DNA from: Cynocephalus volans
Lineage: Eukaryota; Chordata; Mammalia; Dermoptera; Cynocephalidae
Length of the DNA stretch: 64,000 bases
Assembly: GCF_027409185.1 (NCBI RefSeq)
Contig: NC_084463.1
Coordinates: 65,209,852 to 65,273,851, forward strand
Direction of reading: 5' to 3'
Below the pieces are notes generated by a model, which did not search any database, was not told the DNA's origin, and saw only the letters and a program-made list of their open reading frames with translations. The translations under genes were made by a program, and so were the position numbers. Numbering within the stretch: position 1 is the stretch's first letter; the number at the start of each line of letters is the position of its first letter. This document shows, piece after piece, positions 48,786 to 59,335 of the stretch.

Positions 48786-49139
48786 TCATTATTTTAGTAA
48801 ATAGTTTATGTGTGCTTATTAAGACCATGTATCTTATAGCTGTTGACTCCAGTGTTCTATTTTTGCCCGGTTTAATAGTATTATTCAAATTTCCTATTCA
48901 TTATTATTTATTATACCATTATTTTGTCATACTCTATAATTGTCACATGGATGTTTTGTATTTTCCACAGGAATTTTCTTGCAGAATCATAAAACTTTTT
49001 GTAATAAGTTTAAACACTACGTATTTCATGAACTATGTACATTCAGGTCTCCATTGTTTTGTTTTCTTAAGTATAAGATAGCAGTGGGGGAAAAAAATGA
49101 ACACCTTTGCATTTTATTTTAAATGAACACATCATGCTT

Positions 49140-49320
49140 TGGTGGACTGGTAGCCAGAAATTTGAGTTTGGCCCTAATTCTCTTATTTCGCTACAGACTA
49201 GCTGTATACCCTTGAGCGAATAACTTGGTTCTCTAAACCATGGCTAATTTATCTATTAAATGAGAACAGCAATAACAAGGGAAACTTCTCACTGGTTGCT
49301 ATGAGTTCAAAAGAGGTAAC
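49140..49320 (+). repeat. MIR
   Basis: GGTAGCCAGAAATTTGAGTT, CTAGCTGTATACCCTTGAGC and TTATCTATTAAATGAGAAC follow the MIR order. Diverged. Confidence 0.65.
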
Positions 49321-50009
49321 ATATATGAAAAGACTGTTTCTTTGAGAAAATAAGTACCATGCAAACTTTACATTCTTTTACCATTGTTTTTATTGTTGCT
49401 AAAAATATATGGACTACGTTTTATAGCCTCCAGACACCTTGTTTGCAAGGCCAGCAAAGGGAATGGACTTTCTGTTCTCAATGTGTAATGATTATTTTAA
49501 AAACAACTGTTTCAACTAAATTTTGTTTTGGTTTTCATATAAAGATTCTAAAGTGACTAAAGTGATGATGCTAAGAGTATAAACCTAATTTCTTGAGAAC
49601 AAACCAGGGCTGGGGGTGTGTGAACAGAGATACCAAACTTCTGACAGAATCTTACTGGACAACAAGATCAATATTTTTCTGAGTAGAGCACTTATCTCTT
49701 CAGTTACTTAGTACACTTGACCTGAGGTGTGAGGCTGGAAGAGCCTGAGGAACTTCTGCTTACAGTTCTCTAACTAGGAAGCTTTAAGTCCACTCTATCC
49801 TTTCCAGTGAGGAAACCTGTCTTCATCTCCTTAGTTGCCAAGAGCAACCAATAACAGTATAATTCCTTTAACATAGGTTAAAATTTAATATATAAATATC
49901 AATAATTAAATACTGTATAAATAAATACAAAAATAAATATGCAATATAATGAACTAACCAACATAAGTCATAGAGCCACTATTTACTGAAAACTACTTTG
50001 TGCTACAAA

Positions 50010-50140
50010 GTACTCGATCTACTAAAACGATATGGTTTACATGTTCTCTCAGTTGACCATTTACGCAGACCTATAAGGTAGTATTTTTACGCTCACTTTG
50101 CAGAAGACTAAACTAAGACTGAGAAGTTGGCCTTCTTACA
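50010..50140 (-). repeat. MIR, antisense
   Basis: AGACCTATAAGGTAGTATTT, then TTTGCAGAAGACTAAACTAA, is the antisense MIR core. It lies immediately downstream of FOLH1-like exon 11 on the minus strand. Confidence 0.6.
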
Positions 50141-50155
50141 CTTCACATATATTGC

Positions 50156-50278
50156 CTTCCTTTTACAGTGTCCCAAAGCTCCTCACAATTTCATGAACAA
50201 CATCAGCTGCTCCGCTCTGAAAATCAATGCCACCAAACACCCATGAATCTTTGTGACCTCCAAGAATGACATATCTGT
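50156..50278 (-). pseudogene. FOLH1: FOLH1-like exon 11 relic (zinc ligands H377/D387) with stop codon
   Basis: The frame reads [18 protein letters not shown] and then [19 protein letters not shown] followed by TAA (50165-50163), where human has lysine. One in-frame codon (Asp) is inserted before VVHE. The expected acceptor AG reads AA at the homologous boundary and the donor GT is GC. The zinc-binding His and Asp codons survive. Confidence 0.88.
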
Positions 50279-51052
50279 TTAGATAGCCTCATTCCAAGAT
50301 TATTTGTCATTTCATGTCAATAACAGAGCAAATTTCAAATGACTCAGCAGCATCTAAACACGGAGCACTCATGACTCAAAGAAAAATAGAAAGATTCCTA
50401 AAACCTTGTACAGATGTGTTATTTCTGATTTTAATATGTTTCTTCTATCTGAAGAAAGTATAAAAATGTGATAAAGCAAACGTATATTTCAATGTATTGC
50501 TATAATTAGAAATACATAAGTAGACATGAAAGAATAAAATTAACCTTATTCACAACTTTACTTAATTTTTTATTACTCCTCTTACCTTACTTACGACTTT
50601 GTTTCCAGTACTCAAAAAGAACATAGTGGCCACACAGTGTGTTCTCCACTTCCTACTCCTTCTACTCAGGTTTCAAGGAACAGATCATAGATTTTCTCAC
50701 TCTATGACATTTTTCTAGTTCCTTTTCTTTCCCACTCTTAAATGTATGACTTCCCTCCAAAACTGTGAACTCCTTGTCCCTGGTCTATGCCTTTTTTTTA
50801 TCAGTCCAATCCCAGTGCATAACACAGAGCTGGCACAAAATAGGTACTCAATAAAATTCAATAGCCAGTTGTATATTGTTTAATACTCATTGGAAGGATA
50901 TCAATATTCTTGATTCCTAGGAGAAAGCACTAGCTGTTTGTAACAAGCATGCACAATTTAATGGTATCTGTTTTGGCAAGAAATATATAACCAAATAGTG
51001 CCTATGGAACTGAAACATAATGGACTATGAGCTGAACGGATGAATCACTTTC

Positions 51053-51138
51053 CTGGTTCCACTACTCCCCTGAGAGAGCCAATTACATTGTAATTTCTTG
51101 TCACTTTATTGTTGGAATGGATGTACATCTTGACTTTT
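51053..51138 (-). pseudogene. FOLH1: FOLH1-like exon 10 relic, donor site lost
   Basis: The 86-nt segment reads [18 protein letters not shown] then [10 protein letters not shown], against KVKMHIHSTNEVTRIYNV in human. The acceptor TTAG is kept. The donor GT is GA (ACCAG|GAAAG), which should prevent normal splicing. Confidence 0.85.
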
Positions 51139-51417
51139 CTAATGCAAAAATAAAGGACACATTCTAAAAAAAAAAAAGATTAACAAACTAACACCCACAA
51201 GTTTTTAAATTTTCTATCATTGTTTAAAAGATTTCTAATTGTACACAGTACACTGGCCAATTTTAAAGATATAATAATATTTACCTCTACCACCTGTGGT
51301 TTTATTTCCTGCTGGTACAAGAGATTTTACTTTTTCCATCATCCTCTATAATTTTTTTTTCCTTCAAAAAAAGGTCCCCCCCCAAAAAAAGAGATAGAAT
51401 TAAAATAGATTCTTAAC

Positions 51418-51515
51418 TGTGTAGAAAAGTTTCCAGCAAAGCCAGGTCCAACATTGTAGGGCACTCAGACTTCCTTCCCAGCTGCTGTCTGGTGGTGCTG
51501 AGCCATCAACTTTTT
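51418..51515 (-). pseudogene. FOLH1: FOLH1-like exon 9 relic with 2-nt deletion
   Basis: After the acceptor CAACAG the frame reads EKVDGSAPPDSSWEGSL, matching GCPII KMGGSAPPDSSWRGSL. A 2-nt deletion near 51466 shifts the frame, and the remainder (VPYNVGPGFTGNFST in human) is visible only out of frame. The exon is 98 nt against 100 in human by recollection. The donor reads GTTAAGA, with an extra T. Confidence 0.85.
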
Positions 51516-51639
51516 CTGTTGCACACAAACTGTATTATCAGCTGAAGGAAAACCTTGAAGTAAAAAGTTAAAATATCAATGAATTAGCTTTCTTGAGCTT
51601 CTGTTCATAATAGCGTCAACAAATGAAAAATAGTGCAAA

Positions 51640-51790
51640 GTGCTTTGCATAGAACAATCCATTTTATCTTTACTACAGTTCTTTTCAGGTATTGTTACTC
51701 CCACTTCACAGATGAAGAGCATGAGAGATTAGATTACCTGCCCAAAGTAATGCAAATGGTAAGTAGTATGGCTGAGATTCAAATTATTAA
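51640..51790 (-). repeat. MIR, antisense
   Basis: TTACTCCCACTTCACAGATG, then GATTACCTGCCCAAAGTAAT, is the antisense MIR core. Confidence 0.7.
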
Positions 51791-52044
51791 TAAGAATTAT
51801 TCTCTCTGTTACTAGTATCCAATTGTAAACCATGTTAAAAGTCGTCTCCAGAGCATATGCTAAAGAAAGAGCTCAATGTTGAACTCTATGACATTTTCCA
51901 TTTTATTATTTCAAACACTGATAAATATATTACCACATATGTCTATGGTCATCCTTTACAAAACACTTTCACATCCATCTATTAGAAAGAGAGGAAAAGA
52001 AGAGGAAAGGATTTCACTTCAACTGACAGAAACTAACAACTTCA

Positions 52045-52280
52045 CGCTATATATATGTTTATGTATTTACACACATATATATGTAAATATATATGCAAGA
52101 CTCTGAATATATATATGATATATATATCAATATATAGAATATATATTAAATATATAACTATAATATATACAGATACAATAATATATATATCAATGTATAG
52201 AATATTTATTAAACATATAACTATATAATATATACAAGTACAATTTATATATACACACACACACACACACACACTCACAT
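52045..52280. repeat. TA-rich low complexity with a (CA)n microsatellite
   Basis: Imperfect ATATAT sequence at 52045-52250 contains two similar blocks of about 65 bp (around 52128 and 52193, sharing ATATATATCAAT.TATAGAATAT). A (CA)n of about 12 units lies near 52252-52275. Confidence 0.85.
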
Positions 52281-52429
52281 ACACACAGACATATACACAT
52301 GCAAGACTCTAAAAGGTGGGGAGAAGAAAATAAATCAGCTAGGAACCTTAGGGCACAAGGAATGACACAGTAGTGAGTTCCCTGGGTTGTCTTTTGGCCC
52401 ATATGTCTAGACTTGAAACTGATAAAGCA

Positions 52430-54510
52430 ATCCAAAACTGCCAAGTGGCACATTTAGAACATTCTACCCAATGACAGACAAATCCATATTCTCAAGTGTG
52501 CATGGAACATTTGCACTAATACAGGATAGACCCTATATTAGGCCTTAAAACAAGTTTGAATATATTTAAAAGATTGAAATAATACAATCCCTCAATAAAA
52601 GGAGAAATCACAAGTGCAATTAAAAAATACTTTGAAATGAATGAAAATGGAGATACAATGTACCAAAACTTATGGGATGCATCTAAAGCAGTGCTTAGAA
52701 GGAAATATATAGTTGTAAACATCTATATTAGAAAAGCAGAAGGATCTCAAATCAATGAACTAATTTGTTACGTTAAGAAACTGGACAAAGAAGAGAAAGC
52801 TAAACCCATGAAGCATAAGAAAGGAAATAATAAAGATGTAAGAGAAATAATAATATATAAGACAAGGAAATAATGATATATAAGAGAAATAATCAAATAG
52901 ATAATAGAAAAATAAAAGAGAGAAAATCAGTGAAACCAAAGTTGGTTCTTTAAAAAAGATTAATAAAATTGACAAACGATTAGTTACTGACCAAGTTAAA
53001 AAGGTAAGATGTATTGCTAAAATCAAGAACGCAAGAGGAGATATTACTACTGATTGCACAGAAATAAAAAGGATTATAAAGGCATACTATAAACAATTAT
53101 ATATCAACAAATTAGATAACCTATGTGAAATGGATAAATTCCTAGAATGACACAAACTATCAAAATTGACTCAAGAAGAGAAAATGTGAGCAGATTATAA
53201 TAAGCAAAGAGATTTAATAAGTAATAGAAACTTCTCAAAAAGACAAGGGAGAACAGTACCACATGGCTTCACTGTTTGAATTCTACCAAACATTTAAAGA
53301 ATAAACATCAATCCTTTACACATTTTTCCAAAAAACAGAAGAGGAAACATTTTCAAACTATTCTATGTGGCAAACATTATCTTGATACCAAAATCAGATT
53401 AAAAACAAAATCCTAAGAAAATAGAACTACAGGCTAATATCCCTTATGAACATTGATGCAAAAATGTTCAACACAATATTAGCAAATGAAATCTGACAGC
53501 ATATTAAAAGGATTGTTCACCATGACCAAGTGGGATTTCATCTCAAGAATGCAAGGCTAGTACAACATACAAAAATCAATCAATCTAATATTCCATATTA
53601 AGAGGAGAAAGATGAAAACACACATGATATTAATTGATGCAATAAGTAAACAAAAAATTAACAAAATTCAACACCCATTTATGAAAATAACTGTAAGATA
53701 ACTAGGAATACTGATAGAAAATACAAAATTATTCTTATATTTTGTGATGTCAGAACATAAGGAACTGCTTATAAAAGTGTTGGGAGAACTTATATTATTT
53801 GTATATTGCTAGTAGGATGTAAAATGGTACAACCACCGCAGAAATGGTGCTTGTCAGCATCTTATAAAAGTAAACATGCTATTATCATATTATCCAGCAA
53901 CAGCACTCCAAAGAAATGAAGACCTATGCTTACACAGAAATCTGTCTACCATTATCCACAGCAGCTTTATTCATAACAATCACAATTTAGATACAATTCA
54001 GCTGTCCTTCAACTGTTAAATGGTTAAACAAACTGTGGTACCACCACACAATGTAATACTACTTGGCAATAAAAACAAGCAATTTACACACACAGCAACT
54101 TGAACAAATCTCCAGAGAATTATGCTGAGTAAAAAACTGCAACAAAAAAGTCCGGGAAAGTTGATACATTATTCCATTTATATAACATTCTTGAAACGAC
54201 AAAATTATAAAAACAGTGAACAGACTAGTAGTAGCTAGGGGATAATTCAGAGGATATAAATGGGGGGGTACAGGAGAGAAGTGGGTATGACTATAAAAGG
54301 GCAACATGAGAGATTCTCCTGGTGATGGAAAAGTTTTGTATAGTGACTGTATCAATATCAATCGATACCTTGGTTGTGATATTGCACTATATTTTGCAAG
54401 ATGTTACCATTGGGGGAAACTTGGTAAATGGCATATGTAAACTTTCTGTATTATTTTTTGCAGCTGCATGTGAATCTGCAATTATTTCAAAATAATAAGT
54501 TTAAGATTTT
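52430..54510 (+). mobile_element. 5'-truncated L1, plus strand, inside the FOLH1 relic
   Basis: ORF2 from the post-endonuclease region (DTMYQNLWDASKAVLRRKYI, 52637-52873) through the reverse-transcriptase and C-terminal parts, with an internal deletion around 53.7-53.8 kb. It ends in old-type 3' sequence near 54.5 kb. It occupies part of the gap where FOLH1 exons 2-8 would be. Confidence 0.78.
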
Positions 54511-54779
54511 AAAAAAGGATGTTGGAGCTAGATGGTGAAGGGCATACAATGATGTGCTAGAATTTTGCTATTTATTATGTAACCTCCATTAAGTCTGTGC
54601 TAAGTTGTGAGGCCCTTGAGAACAAAGCCTACATGCAACTCATACTTTTACTTCAGTGCTTGAAAGTCATTCCATGAATGCACCTTGAGTGAATGGGATC
54701 TGGGAAGCCATTAAAGGTCTCCAGTGCAGAGGCAAAAAATGAGACAATGCCATGACTGGCAGAGGTTCCTACTAAATGC

Positions 54780-55000
54780 TTGTGTTGTTGAGTAGAAAAT
54801 AGGCAATGTTTAACAAAGCTGTCATTTGCATTGGTCCCAGCTCTATCACTGACTCTCCAAAATTTGGTTTCCTTATTTGTAAAATTAATATCACAATACT
54901 AACTCATATCATTGTTTTATAGGTTAATTGAGAAAATGCATGTAAAGCATTTAGTATAATAGTAAGTGCTAGAACATAATTAGCTCTCCATGCATGATAG
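54780..55000 (+). repeat. MIR
   Basis: CATTGGTCCCAGCTCTATCA, GTTTCCTTATTTGTAAAATT and GAAAATGCATGTAAAGCATT mark a sense MIR. Confidence 0.85.
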
Positions 55001-55411
55001 ATGCTGTTACTAGTGCCATTGTTGCTACCACTATTGTACCAAGTGTTACTCCAATAGGCAAATAAAAACCATATAATCACACTTCCTTCATTACAGATAT
55101 AAATTATATGAAAGAACATACATGGCGTTCCCTTTTTCTTTCACCCAAGCCAACATGAAGTTTTATTTTACTATAACTCATCTTTTCTCAACTTTTTATT
55201 TATGTTCTCAGCATTCTTGGGCCATTGTCTGACTTTATATCTCTCCTCTTCATCTCACGTATTTATTAGGAAACTTTCATTTCATGGTATATCCAATTCA
55301 TAAAACACTGTTAATTTTCTAATTAACACACAATGTTAAACTGCTAACTATTAGTGGGAATCTGAGATACAAAATATCCCATCTTCTCACATGGCTGCCT
55401 TGCGAGTAATC

Positions 55412-55432
55412 CTTTTTTTTTTTTTTTTTTTT
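55412..55432. repeat. Poly-T run
   Basis: About 21 T in a row. Probably the tail of a short minus-strand retroposon, whose body is not recognised. Confidence 0.6.
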
Positions 55433-55509
55433 AATTAATACTCCGAAGACTGGTACTTTGGCAATTAGCTTTTGTTTTGCACAGGCAAGCAAACTCTACT
55501 TTGTTCAGT

Positions 55510-55695
55510 AACAGATTCTTGTCCTGGGCCGAGCCCGTGGCGCACTCGGGAGAGTGCGGCGCTCGGAGCGCAGCAATGCTCCCGCCGCGGGTTCGGATCC
55601 TATATAGGAATGGCCAGTGCACTCACTGGCTGAATACCGGTCACGAAAAAGACAAAAAAAAAAAAAAAAAAAAAAAAAAAAACAGATGCTTGTCC
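55510..55695 (+). mobile_element. Young tRNA-Ile-derived SINE with target-site duplication
   Basis: The insert (55525-55680) starts GGCCGAGCCCGTGGCGCACT and has a clean box B (GGTTCGGATCC). A partial second unit (GTGCACTCACTGGCTGAATA) follows, and the element ends in about 29 A. AACAGATTCTTGTCC and AACAGATGCTTGTCC flank it. The long tail and intact promoter boxes make it the youngest SINE in the window. Confidence 0.92.
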
Positions 55696-55974
55696 CTGAA
55701 ATCTGAAAAATGAACAGGATAAAGAGGATGGAGTCCTGTGGGGGAGAAGAGACAAGGGAATTTTAGGAAAAAAGAAGCAAACTAGTAAAGAACTTATTCT
55801 GTATCAGTCTCTGAGCAGTGAATACAAGGATGTGGGTGAGGGGGCAATACCAGGAAGAGTAAAATGCCTGTACAGAAGATTAAAATCCCCATGCTGACCT
55901 TGCCATGTCTAATTCCTATTTTTACACTTGAGAAAATGGAAACTCAATCTGAAATGTATCCTTGAGCATCTATC

Positions 55975-56130
55975 TTACTTAAGAATCACAATAACCCTAG
56001 GTGGTTACTAATAACCACACATGTTAGTTATGAGCTGAGTGTGTGACTCAAATGTCTTTTAATGATGTCAAGGTCATACAGCAAATTAGTAGAAGAGACT
56101 GAATTTGAGAAGACCAGCTGGTCCATGCCC
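55975..56130 (-). repeat. MIR, antisense
   Basis: TGATGTCAAGGTCATACAGC, then GACTGAATTTGAGAAGACCA, fits antisense MIR. Confidence 0.6.
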
Positions 56131-56274
56131 AGGTCTTCTAAATCCCAGAGAGGGGATCTAGAAATCAGAGCAGGAGTGCACTACCCGGACTTACCTTAGG
56201 TTAATCCTGTGTATTAAAGTCCAATCAGGAGCATCTCCTCACCAAGAAGAAATAAAGTGCTAAATACCCCAGTA

Positions 56275-56440
56275 CAGTGCCAGGAGCTGTACATGCTGTT
56301 TCATTTGCTATTACTAATAAGTTGCAGATAATATTATCTTCATCATAAAGACAGGGAAACTGAACTGAGACTTGGTAACTTGCTCAAGGCCACTGAGAAA
56401 TGGCTAAATTTGCCCGTGCTGCTCTGATTTTCCAAGACAG
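56275..56440 (-). repeat. MIR, antisense
   Basis: TTATCTTCATCATAAAGACA, then TAACTTGCTCAAGGCCACTG, fits antisense MIR. Confidence 0.7.
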
Positions 56441-56859
56441 TTGGGTTAAGTCTGCAAATCACTACACAGAGAACACAAAACACCTGCTGATAAAAATCTG
56501 GTAAGAGACTGACAATAATTCACCCAGTTCCCAAATGTGCCTGTTATTCTCAAGGAGTTAGGAACGGGAAGGGAAAAAGACTCCCTTTCAGCAATACCCT
56601 GAATTCTACCATACGCCTGAAGCAGCCCCAGGTACTGTCAACGACTAGATAAAAACCCCACGCAGGTAAGAGAGGCTTTTTGCAAAGCTCCCTGGGCGAC
56701 CTGGTTTAACAGCCCGCAGGGATCTGCCGCTTGTACCGAAAGTGCAGGGTTTGGCAGCGTTCGAGGGGGCGAAACCTTTCTAAGTCCAGTTTCAGGTTCT
56801 CTCCATTCTACGCCTTGACCTGGGTGACGCCGTCCTACAAGCAGCCCGTGTAGAGCTCA

Positions 56860-57260
56860 ACCCTGCACCGCCCCCCAGGCAACGCTGGCACCACCTAACT
56901 CGCGGGGGCCCCTCCCCACGCGGCCCGCGCCCAAAGCGCTGCCCCTCGGGGAGATCAGCAGCAGGACCCCGTCGGCAGCCGGCCCGCGAGTCCCAGGGCC
57001 GCGGAGCTGCTGGGGAGGCGCCGAGGACCGCGGGGAGCGCGCCCCTACCGCAGAGGAAGCCGAGGCTGAAGAGGCCGCCGGCCAGCACCAGGGCCCCAGC
57101 GCAGAGCTGCCGCGGGCGGCGCCCGGCGACCGCGGCCCAGTCGGTCTCGGGCAGCAGGTTCCACATCCCGGCGCCCACCGAGGCTCCCGCGACACGCGCC
57201 TCGCTGCGGCCCCACGGCGCGCCCTGGACCCGCAGCAACGTTCGCTCCAGCCCTAGGCTC
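56860..57260. promoter_or_regulatory. CpG island over the FOLH1-like first exon
   Basis: About 400 bp of GC-rich sequence with many CpG dinucleotides spans the first exon, its 5' untranslated side and the start of intron 1. It contrasts sharply with the AT-rich surroundings. It is probably the old FOLH1 promoter. The many surviving CpGs suggest it has not been methylated in the germline for long, if at all. Confidence 0.8.
57049..57166 (-). CDS. FOLH1: FOLH1-like exon 1 (cytoplasmic tail and signal anchor), intact reading frame
   Basis: ATG at 57166 opens 39 codons plus one base, ending at a donor (TGCG|GTAGGG). The peptide starts MWNLLPETDW and continues through RRPRQLCAGALVLAGG to a hydrophobic LFSLGFLC. 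This closely matches the human GCPII cytoplasmic tail and the start of its membrane anchor. The split glycine codon at the donor is the family phase. In isolation this exon is undamaged, although the downstream gene is broken. It could still act as a promoter exon for a noncoding or chimeric transcript. Confidence 0.85.
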
Positions 57261-58459
57261 TGGTTCCTCCGCCCTGATAGTCTTTCTAGCGGACTCTGAA
57301 CCAATCCGAGAGAGAGGGAGGCAACGTCTGCCTCCAGGAGAAAAGAACCCGGCCCATTTCGAGAGGCGCTTCCAAAAAAAGTTATTCTTGAAAACGTCTA
57401 GCTCTTGCGTACTTAAAAATGAGAGAGACAGAAAGGGACAGAGAAGGGGACAGAGAGGGACAGAGAGCGCGCTACTCTCATCTCTCCACTCCTGTAATTC
57501 AGTAGGACGCTCCTCCTGTCTTCCTGGGAAAATACATAAGGACCCGGCGGAAGGCTAGTTAGGAAAATAGACTAAACCGTCTCTCAAAAACTTTTCTTCA
57601 GCTCTGAAATCCTATAAAATACAGTACTGTAAAATCGAACAGAAAAAGGTGGTGTTCAGCCCTACACTGTTTTGGATACTAAGGGAGGCTGGCATTAGTG
57701 TGAATTTCCACCATTTTCTTTCTCCTAATAAATATTATTGTTCAAACAAACAAAAAATGTGTAGGGTATTATCCTCTATTTACATAACAAAACTATTTTT
57801 AAAGGAATAATATTGGAACTTGTGGAAAGCAGACTCCATTTTCATATTTAAGCTGTGTTTGGCCTGTCTTCATAATAGATATAAAATCAATCTTTGTTGA
57901 ATTAGTGAGAAGAATCAATCACACATAATTCTATCCCTGTTATAAATTCTTAATAATAATAACAAAGATATCTAGAGGGAGAGCATAATTATATGCTTTA
58001 TCAAATCAAACGTGTTCTTACATCCATGAGGGGGACCATGCACTGACTAGGAGTGCTTTATGGAAGCAGTGATTTTGACAAGACAATGAAGTGCAGGTAG
58101 GATTTCAACCAGTGGAGATGCGCAGAAACATTAGGGGCTGTGGGCAAGCAGGGTAGACAAAGGCCCCAAACTCAGAGTATATTCACAGAAGAGCAAATAG
58201 TTTGCTTTGGGTAAGAGACAGAGCAAAATGAGAGTGGAGAAAGATGGGTTATATTGTAGAGAGGCTTGGGTACTTTGATAAAGAATTTCTGAATAAAGTG
58301 AAGAAAAGTAGGAAAATTAGTGTCAACAATAAACCAACACAACTCCTAGATGACCTACGACAGGGAAAAAGGGAGTTTCTTAATTCTCTTCTAACAAAAT
58401 TCTGTATTTATTATATCTTTTCCAGTGTTCCTATTTTCAAATCTAACCAAGAATGGCAG
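57261..58459. other. Upstream flank of the FOLH1-like promoter
   Basis: It contains a GAGACAGA/GGGACAGA purine repeat at about 57420-57470, then AT-rich sequence. 58030-58240 may be an unclassified old repeat. No divergent gene recognised. Confidence 0.45.
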
Positions 58460-58860
58460 AATAATAATAAATGGCTAACATATATTGAGCTCTTATTATG
58501 ATTTATGCTTTTATATATATTATCTCATTTAATCATTAATGGAACACTTCAGAGTTTGTATTATCACTCTTCCCCTTTTGCACATGGAAATACTGAAGTT
58601 CAGTGAGATTAAGTAAATCATACAAAGTCACAAATGTTATACATCTGCCTTACTATGTACCAATACACAGCGTCCATTGAGCACAAGGTACATTTACTGA
58701 TCTTGCTTATAGTATTGGAAGAAGCACTGGTCTTGGAGTCAGAAGACTCTCACTTAAATTTTGGATCTAGTCCTGTCCAAGTGACATACCCTTGGTTGCC
58801 AAGCATTCAATTTACCTAGATATATCTCCTCATTTGTAAAAATATAAGATCACCTGATAC
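58460..58860. repeat. Two MIR fragments, antisense then sense
   Basis: 58460-58660 (ATATATTGAGCTCTTATTAT, AAGTTCAGTGAGATTAAGTA) is antisense. 58700-58860 (CTGGTCTTGGAGTCAGAAGA, CTCCTCATTTGTAAAAATAT) is sense. Confidence 0.7.
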
Positions 58861-59104
58861 CATTACCTGGTACAATTGGTTAATGTAAATGTTTTGAAAA
58901 TCATATGAGACTATAAATGAGGCAAATTTTACTTAAAAATAAGGAAGAATGTTTGAGCAATGGTGGAATTATTTAATAATTGAATTAATAAACCTCTATG
59001 GTGAAGAGGATGCATTTGAAGAACTCAGAGAATGAACATCTGTCAGATAGTGTAAACCTCATGGAACTTACAGTTTAGAGGGAAAGGCATACCTTTAATA
59101 AGTA

Positions 59105-59335
59105 ACCAATAACTAGTACTGTGAGCATTTTCTATATGATAGATACCATGCTATGTGCTTTATATGCATTATTGCATTTGATTCTCAGGACTTATCCTGA
59201 AAGAATTTAAAATATTTAACAAGAGATTATGCAGGCCACACTAGGTATTTTTGTTGTCACATTTATTATTATTTACCTTTTACAGGTAAGAATATAAAGG
59301 TTTAGAGAAATCGATTAACCTTCTGAAAAAAATAA
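59105..59335 (-). repeat. MIR, antisense
   Basis: ACCATGCTATGTGCTTTATA, ATTGCATTTGATTCTCAGGA and TTACAGGTAAGAATATAAAG fit antisense MIR. Confidence 0.7.

Larger units (their letters stand above)
42558..57166 (-). pseudogene. FOLH1: FOLH1 (glutamate carboxypeptidase II / PSMA)-like unprocessed pseudogene, exons 2-8 missing
   Basis: Seven segments in the right order and orientation match FOLH1 exons: the first exon (57166-57049), then the exons I number 9-14 at about 51.5, 51.1, 50.2, 47.9, 45.9 and 42.6 kb. GCPII is a type II membrane zinc peptidase that trims glutamate from folate-polyglutamate and NAAG. The relic still encodes the zinc-ligand motifs GGHKDSW (H377 in human numbering), GGID (D387), WDVEEFG (E424) and DADSSIE (D453). 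I found no sequence for exons 2-8 in the 5.5 kb between exon 1 and exon 9, which is partly filled by an L1. I also found none for exons 15-19 downstream. Lesions include two in-frame stops, a 2-nt deletion and several altered splice sites. Exon lengths otherwise equal those I recall for human FOLH1. Introns are retained, so this is a decayed duplicate or dead orthologue, not a retrocopy. NAALAD2 is a less likely parent because exon 1 is clearly FOLH1-like. Confidence 0.85.

Noticed and set aside
52637-52873. 78-codon plus-strand frame
   Set aside because: It is L1 ORF2 sequence.
55525-55680. A functional tRNA gene
   Set aside because: It keeps A- and B-box-like sequence but is followed by a second partial unit, a long A tail and target-site duplications, so it is a SINE. 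The cloverleaf pairing is poor.
55477-55713. 78-codon frame through the SINE
   Set aside because: It is produced by the tRNA-derived SINE and its A tail (poly-Lys).
56792-57304. 170-codon open frame through the CpG island starting upstream of the FOLH1-like ATG
   Set aside because: High GC removes stop codons. Only the part from 57166 to the donor at 57049 resembles a protein. The upstream part is 5' untranslated sequence and the downstream part is intron.
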